DNA of 64,000 nucleotides from Nilaparvata lugens (GCF_014356525.2 NC_052507.1:34785513-34849512), one strand, 5' to 3'; positions 1 to 58,470 are shown, counted from the stretch's first letter. Made by a program: numbers and translations. The notes: generated by a model not told the origin, from the sequence alone.

Positions 1-785
1 TTACAGATCATTGAATACAATACTGTTTGCCTAAGAAAAATCTTATCTGCAAACAGGAGTGAAATACATTCAGAACTCAACTAAAAATTCTTATCTATAA
101 ACTCAAATGAAAATACCTATCTTAATCGAATTTAATTATCTTAATAATCATCACACACACCATGGAGAAATCATAATTAATTTTAAAAAAATTTGAAAGA
201 ATATAAACAAGTGACTGTCAAGTGTATTCATCTAAGAATGACAAAAAGCTCATTAATCTCAATCGGAGAATGATCCATCAACCATAGGTGTAATTTAGAT
301 TTGAAAGATTTAAGATTATTTGAATTTTTAATCTCGACGAGCAGACTATTGAAAACTTTAGGACCCAAGAAAATGAAGCTCTTTTGAAAGAGAGTGCAGT
401 ATGATCTGGGTGGAATTATTAACCCTCTAGTATTACCTCTTGTATTATAAGCACCTCGATTGCCACTTAGCCTAAAGAACATGGAAAGAATTTTGAATAC
501 ATATAAATGACGCAGAGGCAATATAGACGTTTCTCTGAAAAGGGGGTAAGAGTGAGCACGTCTAGTTTCACCACAGATAACTCGAATAAAACTGCCTTCT
601 GCAGTATAATAATTGGCATAAAATTTGATAAATATGTCGAGGACCAACAAGAAATACCATAACTCAACCTGGACTGCACAAATGCAAAATACATGTTCAG
701 AATAATTTTATTTGGGAAAACATTACTGATGTAATAAAACTTTCTTAGGAGAATGAAGCAAGATCTTTTCAGTTTCCTGATATGG
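1..785 (-). pseudogene. Non-LTR retrotransposon G, copy 1: RT C-terminal fragment and 3' UTR
   Basis: Read on the minus strand, about 785 down to 228 encodes the end of a LINE ORF2: the thumb motif FAFVQSRLSYGISCWS, then the C-terminal tail with YNTRGNTRG and FLGPKVFNSLLVEIKN. The frame shifts near 590, so no continuous ORF survives. Bases 1-227 are the 3' UTR and match 1277-1508 closely. The copy is 5'-truncated near 785, where similarity to the second copy (6768-7205) stops. The reverse-transcriptase catalytic motifs are absent. The clade is uncertain; the tail resembles CR1/Jockey-type ORF2. Confidence 0.75.
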
Positions 786-786
786 A

Positions 787-1012
787 AATTTCAATTATAA
801 TTAAGAGATTGGGAGAAGAAGAATATACATGCTAAAAGACGAACTTTAAACCCTTAAAAACAACCCTTAGAGTTGGAATATTGCCAAAAGATTTCTTAGT
901 GCGCCTCTAAAAGGCCAACTGAACATACCTACCAAATTTGAACGTTTTTGGTCCGGTAGATTTTTAGTTATGCGAGTGAGTGAGTGAGTGAGTGCCATTT
1001 CGCTTTTATATA
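787..1012. repeat. Dispersed repeat fragment, also at 58490-58700 in reverse
   Basis: The reverse complement of 787-900 matches 58600-58690 over the phrase around 'aactctaagggt' and 'agcatgtatattctt'. It ends in a GAGT tandem run (973-993) and a short TATATA tract. No coding capacity is seen. It is a non-autonomous dispersed repeat of unknown class that abuts the truncated 5' end of element G copy 1. Confidence 0.55.
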
Positions 1013-1202
1013 TATAGATAAAAATAACGAGCAAAGTTCGGTGCCCCGATATTTCCTCTTAGTTTGTAGTAACATTGGAAAGGCTGAAAAGTAAATAGGC
1101 CTATTAAAAGTGTTCATTATGGAAGTTATTGGGAGTTTTAGTAATATTCGCATATTGGGGAATTCCACCATATTCAGGGAATCAAATTAATCTCCTTCTA
1201 GT

Positions 1203-1735
1203 ATCTCAAATCAAATCAAATCAAGTTTTATCCAATGATATCACTTACATGACAAATTCCATTATACAAATTATATTACAGATCATTGAATACAATACTG
1301 TTTGCCTAAGAAAAATCTTATCTGCAAACAGGAGTGAAATACATTCAGAACTCAACTAAAAATTCTTATCTATAAACTCAAATGAAAATACTATCTTAAT
1401 CAAATTTAATTATCTTAATAATCATCACACACACACACACACCATGGAGAAATCATAATTAATTAAAAAAAATATGGAAGAATTGAAACAAGTGACTGTC
1501 AAGTGTATTCATCTAAGAATGACAAAAAGCTCATTAATCTCAATCGGAGAATGATCCATCAACCATAGGTGTAATTTAGATTTGAAAGATTTAAGATTAT
1601 TTGAATTTTTAATCTCGACGGGCAGACTATTGAAAAATTTAGGACCCAAGAAAATGAAGCTCTTTTGAAAGAGAGTGCAGTATGATCTGGGTGGAATTAT
1701 TAACCCTCTAGTATTACCTCTTGTATTATAAGCAA
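1203..1735 (-). pseudogene. Element G, copy 2, 3' part (ORF2 tail, 3' UTR and tail repeat)
   Basis: Minus-strand 1735-1509 encodes the end of the G ORF2 starting at YNTRGNTRG. 1508-1220 is the 3' UTR, nearly identical to 1-227. The 3' terminus is a short run of GATTT units (about 1203-1222 read in reverse), the kind of simple tail CR1-like LINEs carry. The coding sequence stops at 1735 exactly where the partner piece 6768-7205 begins in protein terms, so the two are halves of one copy split by element A. Confidence 0.75.
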
Positions 1736-2175
1736 CATATAAAAAAAATAGAAATAAAAACGTTTTCAACATTATCTCTATTTTAATCACAAAGACTGTC
1801 AGTTATATACTTTGACGTTTAAGAAGAATTGCAATCTCTTTCCCTTTTCTAGAATTTAAAAAAAAATAAATAAGAATCAATCAATTTAAAGTTTCCTTTT
1901 CTATTTTGCTGCACGTAAGCATGATGGTTTTGTTTTTCTCTTTCGCATGTCTACAGACTAATTTTTGCTAAAATACTATTACTACAGCTAATAAATAAAT
2001 TGTTGTTAATTTGATAACACTTTTTCGTAATTATAATATAATTCCGTAGTCCAGTATTATTATAATTTTTTTTTTTTTTTTTTTTTTTTGCTTCTACTAA
2101 TATATATCTTCCTATTGTTACTGTTTCCCTATCTTACTGGCTATTTTGTTTTGTAAGTCATCATCGCAGTTAACT

Positions 2176-3757
2176 ATGACACTCAAAATAATAAGAACTT
2201 CAAGAGATCAACCAGGAATCATGTATGAAGGGTTTCGTTTTAGTTAAGCTTTGCTCATCCACTATCAAAACAGACTCGCTCAAGTCGACTGTTGTCGGAA
2301 AACCGAGTGTTCATAATCATAAAACATAGTCGGCGGGACAAAAAACATCAGAGCAAAATGAAGCAGAGGAGGCTGATTGTGATGCAGCGGGTGATTCATC
2401 ATTTGGTGGGTCACCGCAAAAAACACCTGATGATGAGACGCCATCCCTAACAAGCTTGCTCTCTCCCTATGTTACACTCACGCCCGATCCACCTAAATAT
2501 AAATCCATATCCGAAGAAAATAATTATCTTAGACAGAGAGTAGCTAAATTGGAGTTCATGAAAAATGCACTAAAAGATAGAGCAGTTGTCTTGGAACAAA
2601 AATTGATTGATTTGGAAACTGAATCACCTGCACATACATTGGAAGCGGTTTCATCCCTAAGGGAGATGAGACATGAACAGTCTGTCGATGTAATTGAGCA
2701 TGCAAGGGATCTCGATTCGAGATTGAAAGCTTGTGAAATGGATAAAGAGAGCGAGATTGAACACTATAAATCGTTGATGGATGAGTTGAAAAGGCAAATG
2801 AGGGAGGAAAGGAAGAGAGAAAATCAAACTTTTGAGCAGAGATTAAGCGAGATGAGGACTACAATTGAGGTTTTAGAAGCCGATAACAGTTGTCTTCGAG
2901 CTAAAAATAAGACAATCCAGTTAAATTACGAAGAATTGAACAATTTTTACTCGCCAGGTCAAACAATTGCAAACGAATCTCTGACCGGCGGAATTGTGCA
3001 TACGGAAAACTCATTCAGTACCTATTTTAAATCAGTTGGAAGAACCTAGTGAACCAGTCATAAATAAGATAGCGAAAAAGATTAAGGAAAAAAATCATGT
3101 TGCAAGAAAAATTGCAAACAAAAAGAGAGTAAATTATAAGAAAAGAGTTCTAGTAATGTCAGACAGTCATGGAAGATATTTAGGATGGAATTTGAATGAT
3201 GAAGTGAAATGTGAAGGCTATGAGGCAACTGTACTTTCTAGACCTGGATGCTCCTTTAATACGGTAATTCATGATATTGACGATTTTACTGAGGATTTCA
3301 CAAAGGACGACACTGTGATTATTTTAGCAGGGACAAACGATGTAGTTGACAGAGTGGATCAGCCCACTAACCTGAATTTTGACTCAATAAAGAAAATAGC
3401 TGAGAAAACAAATGTGGCTATATCAACGATTCCGTTAAGGTATGACAGACCTCTAATGAATGTAAATGTGAGTAGATTAAACACATGGATGTCTGAGGAG
3501 TTTAAGTTAATGAGTGATAATAAAATTGGCATGATTGATCTGAATGAGCTAGACATCACAGATTACACTCACATTTCAACAAGCACAAGGGCAAACCCAA
3601 ACTCATTCAACTCATAAAAAAATATTTAATAGGCAACCAGAAAAGCACTGAGACATTTATAGTAAAGGAATCCGAATTTTCAACAAAGAGCTGTTCCAGT
3701 ATTCCAATTTTAAATGATATTTCTGGAAATTATTCTTTAGATACTCTGGACCTTTAA
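2176..3757 (+). pseudogene. Element A ORF1: degenerate FLYWCH, coiled coil, SGNH esterase
   Basis: Reading from ATG 2176 gives a FLYWCH-like start (KIIRTSRDQPGIMYEGFRF) ending at TAA 2245. In another frame, 2264-2326 gives the end of the same domain (IKTD ... HNH) followed by TAG 2327. The W-x-C and second-Cys part is deleted. The frame open from 2330 to 3049 carries an acidic stretch and a long coiled coil. After a shift near 3040 comes the SGNH domain: MSDSHGR (catalytic Ser, 3157-3177) and GTND (near 3331). A further shift near 3572 restores the last block and C-terminus, ending at 3757. Such esterase domains are known in CR1-like ORF1 proteins; the FLYWCH part is my assignment. Dead copy. 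Confidence 0.75.
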
Positions 3758-6661
3758 CTGAATCAAATATTACAGGAGTATGCACTATCATACATCAGAA
3801 CATTCAGTATATGAGTAATAAAGTGGACAGAATAAATGTCTTCCCAAGAGCTGAAAAGCCAGATGTAGTAGTTTTTACTGAACATGGTCTCAAAGAATCT
3901 GAAATAACGCAATTAAGTTTTGAAGGCTATAGCATAAGTGCAAGTTATTGTAGATCTTTACTCAGGAGTGGCGGCGTTTGTATCTTGGTAAAGAAAAACA
4001 TTAAAGTTCAGAAACTCTCATTCTTGAATCAATTCTCCACTGAAATGAATTTAGAAATCACTGCTGTAGAAATAGGAAAAGGAAAAGGGAAAATTGCTGT
4101 TGCTGGAGTATATAGATCGCCCAGTGGAATGATTTCCATGACAAAATGGACACAATTTTGCAAAACCTAACACCAAAGTTTAATAAGATAGTAATTGCAG
4201 GTGATTTTAATGTTGATCTCCATGTGAAAAACCCTTTAAGTGATGCTTTCAAAGACCTTTTTGCTGAAAACGACCTGATAATAAAAGTTAGTGAATTTAC
4301 CAGAATCACAAGAGACTCTCAGACTATAATAGATAATATTATAACAAATATAGAGGATAGTTTTGTTGCAGTACAAAATTCTGAATTATCTGACCACACT
4401 TTTCAATCTATTAAAATGCGGGGCGATCATTTTGTATCTCCGGATAAGAGAGTTATCTCGAAAAATTTGAGAGATGTAAGTGATTGTAACTTGGTTTGTC
4501 TAAATATCCATTTATCAAAACAAAAGTGGCAGGAAGTTTATAATGGAAATGATCTCAACAAAAAGTATTCAAATTTTGTACAAACTCTGAATTACCTTTA
4601 TAATGTCTGTTGTCCAATTAAAAAAGTTATAATAAGTGGAGGAAATATCAAGAATAAATGGATTAATGATGAGCTCTTGCAGTTGCGAGATAATGTACGA
4701 GCTGCCTCTAGACGCTTCACACAAAGTAGAGACCATGCACACCAACAAGAGTATATTAGATTGAAGAAGTTTTATGCGAATGAAATTGGAAAGGCTAAGC
4801 GTAAATTTACAGCAGATTCTTTACGGGAGTCCAACAATTTGAATCTTTCTGTCAGGAGGGTGATAAATGAAGAGAGGGGTGTGTTGAAACGGAGGAATGA
4901 GAACTGTTATATAGACGAAGTTGTAACAGAAGAGGGAACGGTTTTGAGAGGAGGCTTTGAAGTTTCCAATTTTTTTAATACCGTACATTTTTTCAGGAGG
5001 CTGGCATAAAGAATAATGTTTCTGTACAATTGAATGACAACATTTTCTCTGACTCTACGATGACAGAACAAGTATTGTGAATAAATTCATAGCTGCTCCT
5101 TTTACAAGAGAGAAGATGGATAAGATATTAATAGTCTGAAAGGTAAAAAGTCAACTGGTCTGGATGGGATATCTACTATGGTGTTGAAGTCTTGTAAAGA
5201 ATATTTATTAGATCCACTCACCCATTTGATAAATGAATCTTTGAATATGTTACCTGATAATAAAAAGAGTCAAAAGTAGTACCCATTCACAAAGGCGGTG
5301 AGGGAAACGTTGCAAATAATTTCAGACCTATTACTCTTGGGAATTCTATTGGTAAGGTTTTTGAGAAGTGTAGAGAGATGTTTTGCTTTGTTGAACATCT
5401 TGCTGAAAATCAAATTCTGGCCAAGGAGCAGCATGGGTTTCAGAAAGAAAGATCAACAAAGACGGCAATTGTATCCATTTTTGAGGATATAATTGATATG
5501 ATGGATAAGGGTGAGAAAGCTGTTGGATTTTTTCTGGATCTAAGCAAAGCTTTCGATTGCGTTGACCATTCAATTTTGTTAAGGAAGCTGGAGTTGGTGG
5601 GTGTGAGAGATGTTGAACTGGAATGGTTCAGGTCCTATCTCCTGGATAGGTCTCAGTGTGTGGAAATAACAAGGGAAGAGAAAGGGAAGATAATTCATTA
5701 CTTATTGGATAGAGTATCAGTGAAGGCTGGTGTACCACAGGGCTCTATACTTGGCCCTTTGTTGTTTTTGCTATATGTAAATGATGTGCCAAAAGTTATA
5801 TCCCAGGGTAAAGTTTTAATGTATGCCGATGACACATCACACATTTACAGCTCTCAGGATGCAAGTGTGTTAGAAATAGAATCTTTCTTGAACATTAATG
5901 CCATAGCCCAGTACCTCTCTCAACTCAAATTAGGAATTAATGAATCAAAATCCCATTTTTTACTATTTAAACATAGAAATAATTCCAGGATAGATCAACT
6001 TATTAATGTACAGGTAAATGAAAAAAATGTTAACCAGCCTCATTTCGTGAAATTCCTAGGGGTTGCTCTGGATCAGCATCTCTCTTGGGATTTCTATACT
6101 GATCAGCTCTGTGGGAGGATTGCATCTGGAGTCTTTGCACTCCGACAAATAAGAAGATTGAATGATACAAAACTCACAATGGCAGTCTACCACTCACTCA
6201 TAATGTCACACATCCGCTATGCCATTATTGTGTGGGGTGGGTTGTGCAAGAATTTGGAGAGGGTGTTCAAGCTCCAAAAAAAAGCTGTTAAAGCGATCAA
6301 AGGTATTATGCCTTTAGAGTCCTGTAGGAACCACTTAAAAGAATTAAGCATACTAACCGTGCCCTCTATTTATATCTATGAGGTGATTATGCATGTTAGA
6401 AGACAGACAATGACTAGAAATGTTGATTCGCATGGATACAATACTAGAAATAGAGGAGACTATGCTTCACTGTATCACAGAACAGCTCTTTTTGAGAAAA
6501 AACCTACATATATGAGCCTTAAATATATTAGAAAGCTTCCTACTCACTTGAAAAATTGTGAAGATGTCAATGTTTTTGAGAAGGAATTAAAAAGTTTTTT
6601 GATGCTTGGAGTATTCTATACCACAGAAGAGTTTGTGTGTAGAGAGGGTTCCTTTGTGTGA
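3718..6661 (+). pseudogene. Element A ORF2: endonuclease plus reverse transcriptase, frameshifted
   Basis: An APE-type endonuclease lies in two frames: 3718-4170 (VVVFTEHGLKES, VAGVYRSPSG) and 4146-5009 (VIAGDFNVDL, SDHTFQSI). A damaged linker and RT fingers follow at 5010-5377, with KSTGLDGIS and NFRPITL recognisable in mixed frames. The intact 5378-6661 block holds FLDLSKAFDCVDH, GVPQGSILGPLL, the catalytic YADD (about 5823-5834), FLGVALDQHLSW and the usual C-terminal tail. At least three frameshifts are present. The ORF2 frame is -1 relative to the end of ORF1, overlaps it by 40 nt, and has no ATG before the endonuclease. Confidence 0.85.
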
Positions 6662-6767
6662 TTTTTTCTTCTTTTTTTGTAATACTGTATGTATTATAAA
6701 TTTTTGACAATTCCTATAATCTGATTAGAGTCTCTGGGAAGCTTTAAAAACAAACAAACATCCGCAC

Positions 6768-7205
6768 CTTGATTGCCACTTAGCCTAAAAAACATGGAAA
6801 GAATTTTGAATACATATAAATGACACAGAGGAAATATAGATGTTTCTCTGAAAAGGGGGTAAGAGTGAGAACGTCCATTTTCACCACAGATAACTCGAAT
6901 AAAAGCCTTCTGCAATATAATAATTGACATAAAATGTGATAAATATGTCGAGGACCAACAAGAAATACCATAACTCAACCTGGACTGCACAAATGCAAAA
7001 TACATGCTCCGAATAATTTTATTTGGGAAACATTTCTGATGTAATAAAACTTTCTTAGGAGAAGGAAGCAAGATCTTTTCAGTTTCCTGATATGCAAATT
7101 CCAAGTTAGAAGCTCATCTACAGTCAAGCCCAAATACTTTATAGATATGGTTTTGGACACTATACTACAGTTACATTCCTCACTCTCTTGGAATAAACAA
7201 TTCAA
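6768..7205 (-). pseudogene. Element G, copy 2, 5' part (RT thumb region)
   Basis: The minus strand encodes IKYLGLTVDELLTWNLHI (the YLG motif after the RT palm), then QIKLFGACILH / MYFAFVQSRLSYGISCWS in shifted frames, ending at FRLSGNQGA at 6768. The continuation (YNTRG...) is at 1735, on the other side of element A. The copy is 5'-truncated at about 7205, so the YADD catalytic motif is missing. It is nearly identical to 456-785 of copy 1. Confidence 0.75.
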
Positions 7206-7546
7206 ACTATGATACCTAAGAAGGTCAGGAAGATGAAATGAAGAAGACAGTGAGTAACAGATAAACTTGATTTTTTAAGTTCTAATATTATCTAACTGTA
7301 TTGAAAACAAAACTAAGATATTTATAGATATAATATGCGCATATCAGAGAAAGTGGTCAATTTGAATTTGAGTTATCTATTCTATAGGTTAGTTCTAATA
7401 TTATTAATGATCATCATCCTGGCTCCACTCAACTGAAAAATTCTATTGACTGAGCCGTTGACTGCTTGACCAGTTACTCAAAATTGATAGTTGAATATGA
7501 TGACTAAAATGGAATATCATTTATTACTCATACAAATTGATGTATA
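7206..7546. other. Intergenic AT-rich sequence, nothing recognised
   Basis: No ORF, RNA gene or clear repeat is visible between the 5' edge of element G and the first MITE. Confidence 0.5.
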
Positions 7547-7760
7547 TAGTGAGGTCCATGTTATAATGACAGTATTTGTTCAACTTTGAAATTGCTATCC
7601 TTGTCTATCATTCGACAAAGCCGGTGGTACTATCCTTTTCTAGGTCCACAACGATGTCAATTATGTTTTTGACAGGTAGAAATATTATGAATTAATTCAG
7701 AGAATCGGCATCGCTATTCTCCTATCTTTATCCACTGTCATTATAACGTGGACCTCACTA
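7547..7760. mobile_element. MITE copy 1, 214 bp, TIR TAGTGAGGTCCA
   Basis: Terminal inverted repeats of about 25 bp (tagtgaggtccatgttataa at the left, ttataacgtggacctcacta at the right) enclose a non-coding AT-rich core. A near-identical copy follows at 7771-7985 and a third lies at 32423-32636. TA flanks the left end, which suits a Tc1/mariner-type non-autonomous element, but no transposase is present to prove it. Confidence 0.8.
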
Positions 7761-7770
7761 TCCCAAGCTT

Positions 7771-7985
7771 TAGTGAGGTCCACGTTATAATGACAGTATT
7801 TGATCAACTTTGGTTTTGCTATCCTAGTCTATCATTCGACAAAGCCGGTGGTACTATCCTTTTCTAGGTCCACAACGATGCCAATTATGTTTTTGACAGT
7901 GTGAAAATATAATTAATTAATACAGAGAATCGGCATCGCTATTCTTCTATCTTTATCCACTGCCATTATAACGTGGACCTCACTA
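7771..7985. mobile_element. MITE copy 2, 215 bp, same family, 10 bp from copy 1
   Basis: Same orientation, same TIRs and same core as copy 1 with only scattered differences. The two are separated by 'tcccaagctt'. The head-to-tail arrangement suggests tandem duplication or repeated insertion at the same spot. Confidence 0.8.
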
Positions 7986-8859
7986 TTGTCGTGTGCGTGA
8001 AGCGACAAGCCGGATCGAAAATAGACCTAGTTTGTCGTCTTCCAAGTTTGACGAGAGAGCCCAATTTTTTTGTTGTGGTGGTTTTCAGGGCTGGTGGTTT
8101 TCTGTAGATGAAAAGTAGATGACCATTTTTCAAGATTTTGTTAAAATATCTTATAGATTTTGAAGAAAAGTTGAAATATGGACAATTTGAAATACGTGTC
8201 AAAATGAATTTCACCCAGCTGTTTTCTACTTTTTAGGTTATGTTTTGCGCATGTTCATGTAGGCCTATTGAAGTTTGGCGGCAATCATCCAACATTTTTC
8301 ACCCTATAAACTGTAATGTAAACTTCAATTTTAGTCAAGTCTTTATAAATATTAAAGTTAATTTTTCTTTGTTATTTATTTTAAGTTAACTTCATACTTA
8401 CGGTTACTCTACTTAAATTAAGAACAGGAACGTTAATAATCGTTATTGAGCGCTTTTTAAAAAAATAAACAAATTATAGAGGGTTACCGTACTGTAGAAT
8501 TAAATTTTCTAATCCATAAACGTCACTACACTAATAGTAAAGACATTTATAACCATATCAATTTCTGTTGTTTTACAATTTTCGTGAAACTACTACTTTC
8601 ATACTAAAGTTGGTAAGTTAACAAACTTCTCTACATATTAAGTAAGTACCTAGTTACTTCTTGACTTTATAAAATTGTAATCAAGACTTAAATAAATATC
8701 ATTGTTTGTTACTGTAATTTTTGCTATGGTTTTATATTTTTTATCAAAATTGGAAAATAAAGTTAAATAGATAAAATATAATGAAGTTAAATTTTTTTTT
8801 ATCAATAATTGAAACGAAGTCAAATTTTTAGTCTTACTCTTAGGGTACTTCCGATGTCT
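7986..8859. other. Intergenic sequence without recognised features
   Basis: AT-rich, with no coding support on either strand. Confidence 0.45.
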
Positions 8860-10750
8860 TCCTCACGGTCCTGAGATTGGGGAATCGTCAATGGATTTGG
8901 TCTTCTCTGTCAGGGTCGTTAAGGTGTATAAAGTATCTTGCACTACCTACTCTAAGGTGGTGGTACGTATGCTCCTCAATAAATTCGGTCACTGCATAGT
9001 ACGGTCTTGCAATGAGGTATTTTTTCAGCTGTCTGTGGAATGTTGTCCGGAATCCCTCAAAGTCTTTAGGATATCTGGTCAGTAGTTGAAGAAGTGTGAG
9101 CCAGCGTAGGTCTATATTCTTGAATTTGCTGATCCTGTGCTGCGGAAGTTCAACGTTCAGTTCGCTTCTTGTGTGTATGTAAACTATTTCTGAGATTCGG
9201 TATTGAGTCTATGACAAGGGTTATGGTTTCAAGTATTTAGATTGGGACCACTGTAAGCAGTTTGTTTTCACCAAATAATGGTCCACAGTGCTCCAATGCA
9301 TCTCTTCTTAGGATGGTTCACAAGGTTATTTCTGACTTCGTAGAACTCTGTCCATGTGCACCTGGGCTGAAGCTTCACAGGCAACAATGCCATATTGCAG
9401 CTGTGATGCGAATAGGGCATGATACGCACTAAATGTGGACATGTGGTAGCGGTACTGACATGAGTGGTACATCTTATTCTACGAAGTACATAATTATGTG
9501 GTTGAAGCTAGTTTCTTACACAAAAGGTCAATATGTTCATTCCAGTTTAGGTTCTTGTCCATCATAATACCAAGAAATCTTGTACAATCCTTTGTATTTG
9601 TTGGTTCATTGGTTACATTGTCTATATTGAATATCTGTCCCTTTGGAGTGAAGTTTATATTTACTGTCTTGTCTTTATTGATTGATAGCTTCAGTATCCT
9701 ACATACATTTGTGGCCATTTCAAGTGTCGGAGCTTATATAATTGCTTTCGGATTCTCTGTCTGATGGGATTATTATGGTTGATCTGTTCTCTTCCTCTTC
9801 ACTTCAATGTCATCGATTTTCTTTGATTCTTGAAACCTGTCTCTTCGATTGATCCTGTCAGCAGGTATCTGTCATGCAAACTTCCATCCTCTGCAACTCA
9901 CAATCCATAAAAATCATTCCACTTTGTATATTCATTTTTTTCTGCCCTAGAGGCATAATGTGGCCAAGGCTATGGCGCATTATTTGTAGAAAGTATTTAG
10001 AAATATGTATGTAAAGTATTTAATAAAGTATGTAGAAATATTTTACTACAACAGACTTTGGTTGTATTTAACATTTCCTTCAGTTCAGTTAATCTGTTTT
10101 TTGATACATTTCTAGAATATCTGTAAGTGGTGTGGCAACTTTTACTTCTATTTTTCATTTTGCATAGCAACAAATGGTAGTCTGACAGTGGTGTATTGTG
10201 TGCTTTTACCACAATCTTCTCTTGTTTGATAGTTGTGTAATACCCATCAATGCTGAATACAGTAGTGCGGGTTTTCCTTGTTTCAAGGATGTGATCTATT
10301 CTGCATCCAAACTCAGATAACACATTTCGAAGGACCTTTACACTACGCTCATCTGGTCTGAGTATGTCAAAGTTTGCATCTGCCAGTATTATTATATCAT
10401 TTGGCTTCTTTGTATGTTGTCACAGTAATTGTTCCAATTTTTCTAAAAATTCCGCTGTATCAGTGCTAGGAGATCTGTACGTTCCTATTCAATTTTGTTG
10501 ATTGATATCTGAGTATTAATCCAACAGTTTCAAACACTTGTTTCTTTGGTTTGCATTGTTATGGTAACTGAAGCTCATCTATGTCAACAGGAAATTTTTT
10601 TCAAAAAAAGCTATGCCACCCCACATACTCAGGCAATAACTGGAGGACAGTTTGAAACCTTCGATATTTGTGATATTTAATTGGTCCGTGCCTAAGCTAT
10701 GTTCCTCATAAAGGTTATATCAGTGCAGTTAAGTTGCCACATATCACAAC
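8860..10750 (-). pseudogene. Decayed, internally deleted relative of retrotransposon B
   Basis: On the minus strand, 10690-10330 carries a frameshifted endonuclease start (DQLNITNIEGFKLSSSYC, MWGGIAFF), matching the element B region at 45648-45740. 10323-9997 gives the endonuclease end (SIDGYYT, LSDYHLLLCKMKN) and start of the linker. 9718-9494 jumps to the post-catalytic RT (RFLGIMMDKNLNWNEH). 9490-8860 keeps traces of the C-terminal tail (QLQYGIVAC). Most of the RT palm, including YADD, is deleted between 9997 and 9718. It is a dead copy of the B family or a close sister. Confidence 0.75.
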
Positions 10751-11299
10751 GTTGGGCCCCAAATGGGTCAACACAAAACAAAGTAACGATGGTTTGTTGG
10801 TGATCTTATCTTTGGCAACTTCAACATTTATGTCATTTCTGACATAAAACGTGTTGAAATAGGGCGCCGCCTTAATTTTTCTCCTTTGTTATCAGAAAAA
10901 ATATTGAAATGATAGGCTATACCTATAGGCCTAGTATGAGATAATAAAGAATAGACCTAACAGTTTCAAGTACCGTAGGTTATAATTATAAATCTTAGAT
11001 AAGTAATTTCAGATCCGTTAACTGATTTTTTACAGATTTATTTTTAGAGCAATTATATGTTGCAATAATTTTTTGAAAACAAAATAAAATCACAATCAAA
11101 TATCTCAGTGAATATAAATTGCAAATCAACCAAGCTTTAGCCTACGTATTTGTTATGAGATCTGCCGCTCTAGAAAACAAACGATAATGTGAATTGTTTT
11201 ATTTTGAAATGTTTGCTATATGTTAAATAACTATTCACTATGCTATAATGTTTGTTACAACTATTAGATGTTTATTTTTTAGAAATTTGATGTCTCATC
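10751..11299 (+). promoter_or_regulatory. Upstream region and presumptive 5' UTR of MCM8
   Basis: This is the only gene-free sequence between the last transposon and the MCM8 start codon, so the promoter probably lies here. No TATA box or other core motif can be assigned with confidence. The start at 11300 is preceded by 'catc', a modest Kozak context. Confidence 0.35.
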
Positions 11300-57537
<46,238 letters not shown>

Positions 57538-58049
57538 GTAAACATAGATAGTCACATGTGACTATAACATGTGATAGTCACTTTTTACTATTATCATAGA
57601 GAAAAGATAGCTCAAGAAGATATCCCATGCTGATTAAAAGTTTCAAGCTGATTTCTTGTTAACTCAAGCCGATTACTGTCGATTATTACTGTTTTGTTGG
57701 GATGAGAGTGTTAATAACACGAGTTATTAACAAAAAGTTATTAACTTGACTGAATCATCAAAAATTTCCCTTGACAAAAGTTAATAACTCATGTTTCTAA
57801 CTGAAAATTCCTTGTTTTGTTGGAATGAGAGTGTAAAGCTGTGTTTACACCGGAGTTAATAACACGAGTTATCAACTAAAAGTTATTAACTTGACTGAAT
57901 CGTCAAAAATCTTGTTATCAATATAATTGACTTCCATATGATTTCATTGAACGAGAGTATTCATATGATATAACAGCCGGAATAAAAAGCAAAAATAGTC
58001 TTCAAAATACTTTAAATTGCAACATGTGTGATCATTAACATAATGATCT
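57538..58049. repeat. MCM8 intron 12 start, with an imperfect tandem repeat
   Basis: The stretch GTTTTGTTGGGATGAGAGTG ... GTTAATAACACGAGTTATTAAC ... CTTGACTGAATC occurs at about 57690-57770 and again at 57813-57900. Several AGTTATTAACTTGACTG-type motifs are palindromic. Non-coding. Confidence 0.6.
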
Positions 58050-58470
58050 TCATCTGATCTAATTGACCGAGCGAAGTGAGGTCTAAGATTCAAGTCGACG
58101 GTTTGGCATTTCTCATTTGTTTAAATGTTTATATGTTGCGCATTTACGGCGAAACGCGGTAATAGATTTTCATGAAATTTGACAGGTATGTTCCTTTTTT
58201 AATTGCGCGTCGACGTATATATACAAGGTTTTTGGAAATTTTGCATTTCAAGGATAATATAAAAGGAAAAAGGAGCCTCCTTCATACGCCAATATTAGAG
58301 TAAAAATCAGACTATAGAATTATTCATCATAAATCAACTGACAAGTGATTACACAGATGTGTGGAGAAGCCAGTCTATTGATGTATTTCCATAAGGTCTA
58401 TAGTTTCAATCAGGTTCTTGTGGATGAGAATACTGCGTGAGGTCTACTGTTCACAGAACTACTAGTGTAA
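58050..58470. repeat. Dispersed repeat beginning GACCGAGCGAAGTGAGGTC
   Basis: Starts GACCGAGCGAAGTGAGGTCT and contains TTTACGGCGAAACGCGGTAA and AATTGCGCGTCGACGTATAT. I remember this as an abundant planthopper-type repeat; within this window it occurs only once. Non-coding. Confidence 0.45.

Larger units (their letters stand above)
1736..6767 (+). mobile_element. Non-LTR retrotransposon A (CR1-group, near full length, inactive)
   Basis: About 5.0 kb with a 5' UTR (1736-2175), ORF1 (2176-3757), ORF2 (3718-6661), a 3' UTR and a short AAAC-type tail near 6755-6765. It interrupts minus-strand element G between 1735 and 6768; both flanks carry only a short shared GCA, so the target duplication is minimal or eroded. 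Both ORFs contain several frameshifts and stops, so the copy cannot be autonomous. ORF1 has an SGNH-esterase domain and FLYWCH remnants, as in element B (42097-48562), but the two families are clearly diverged in sequence. Confidence 0.85.
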
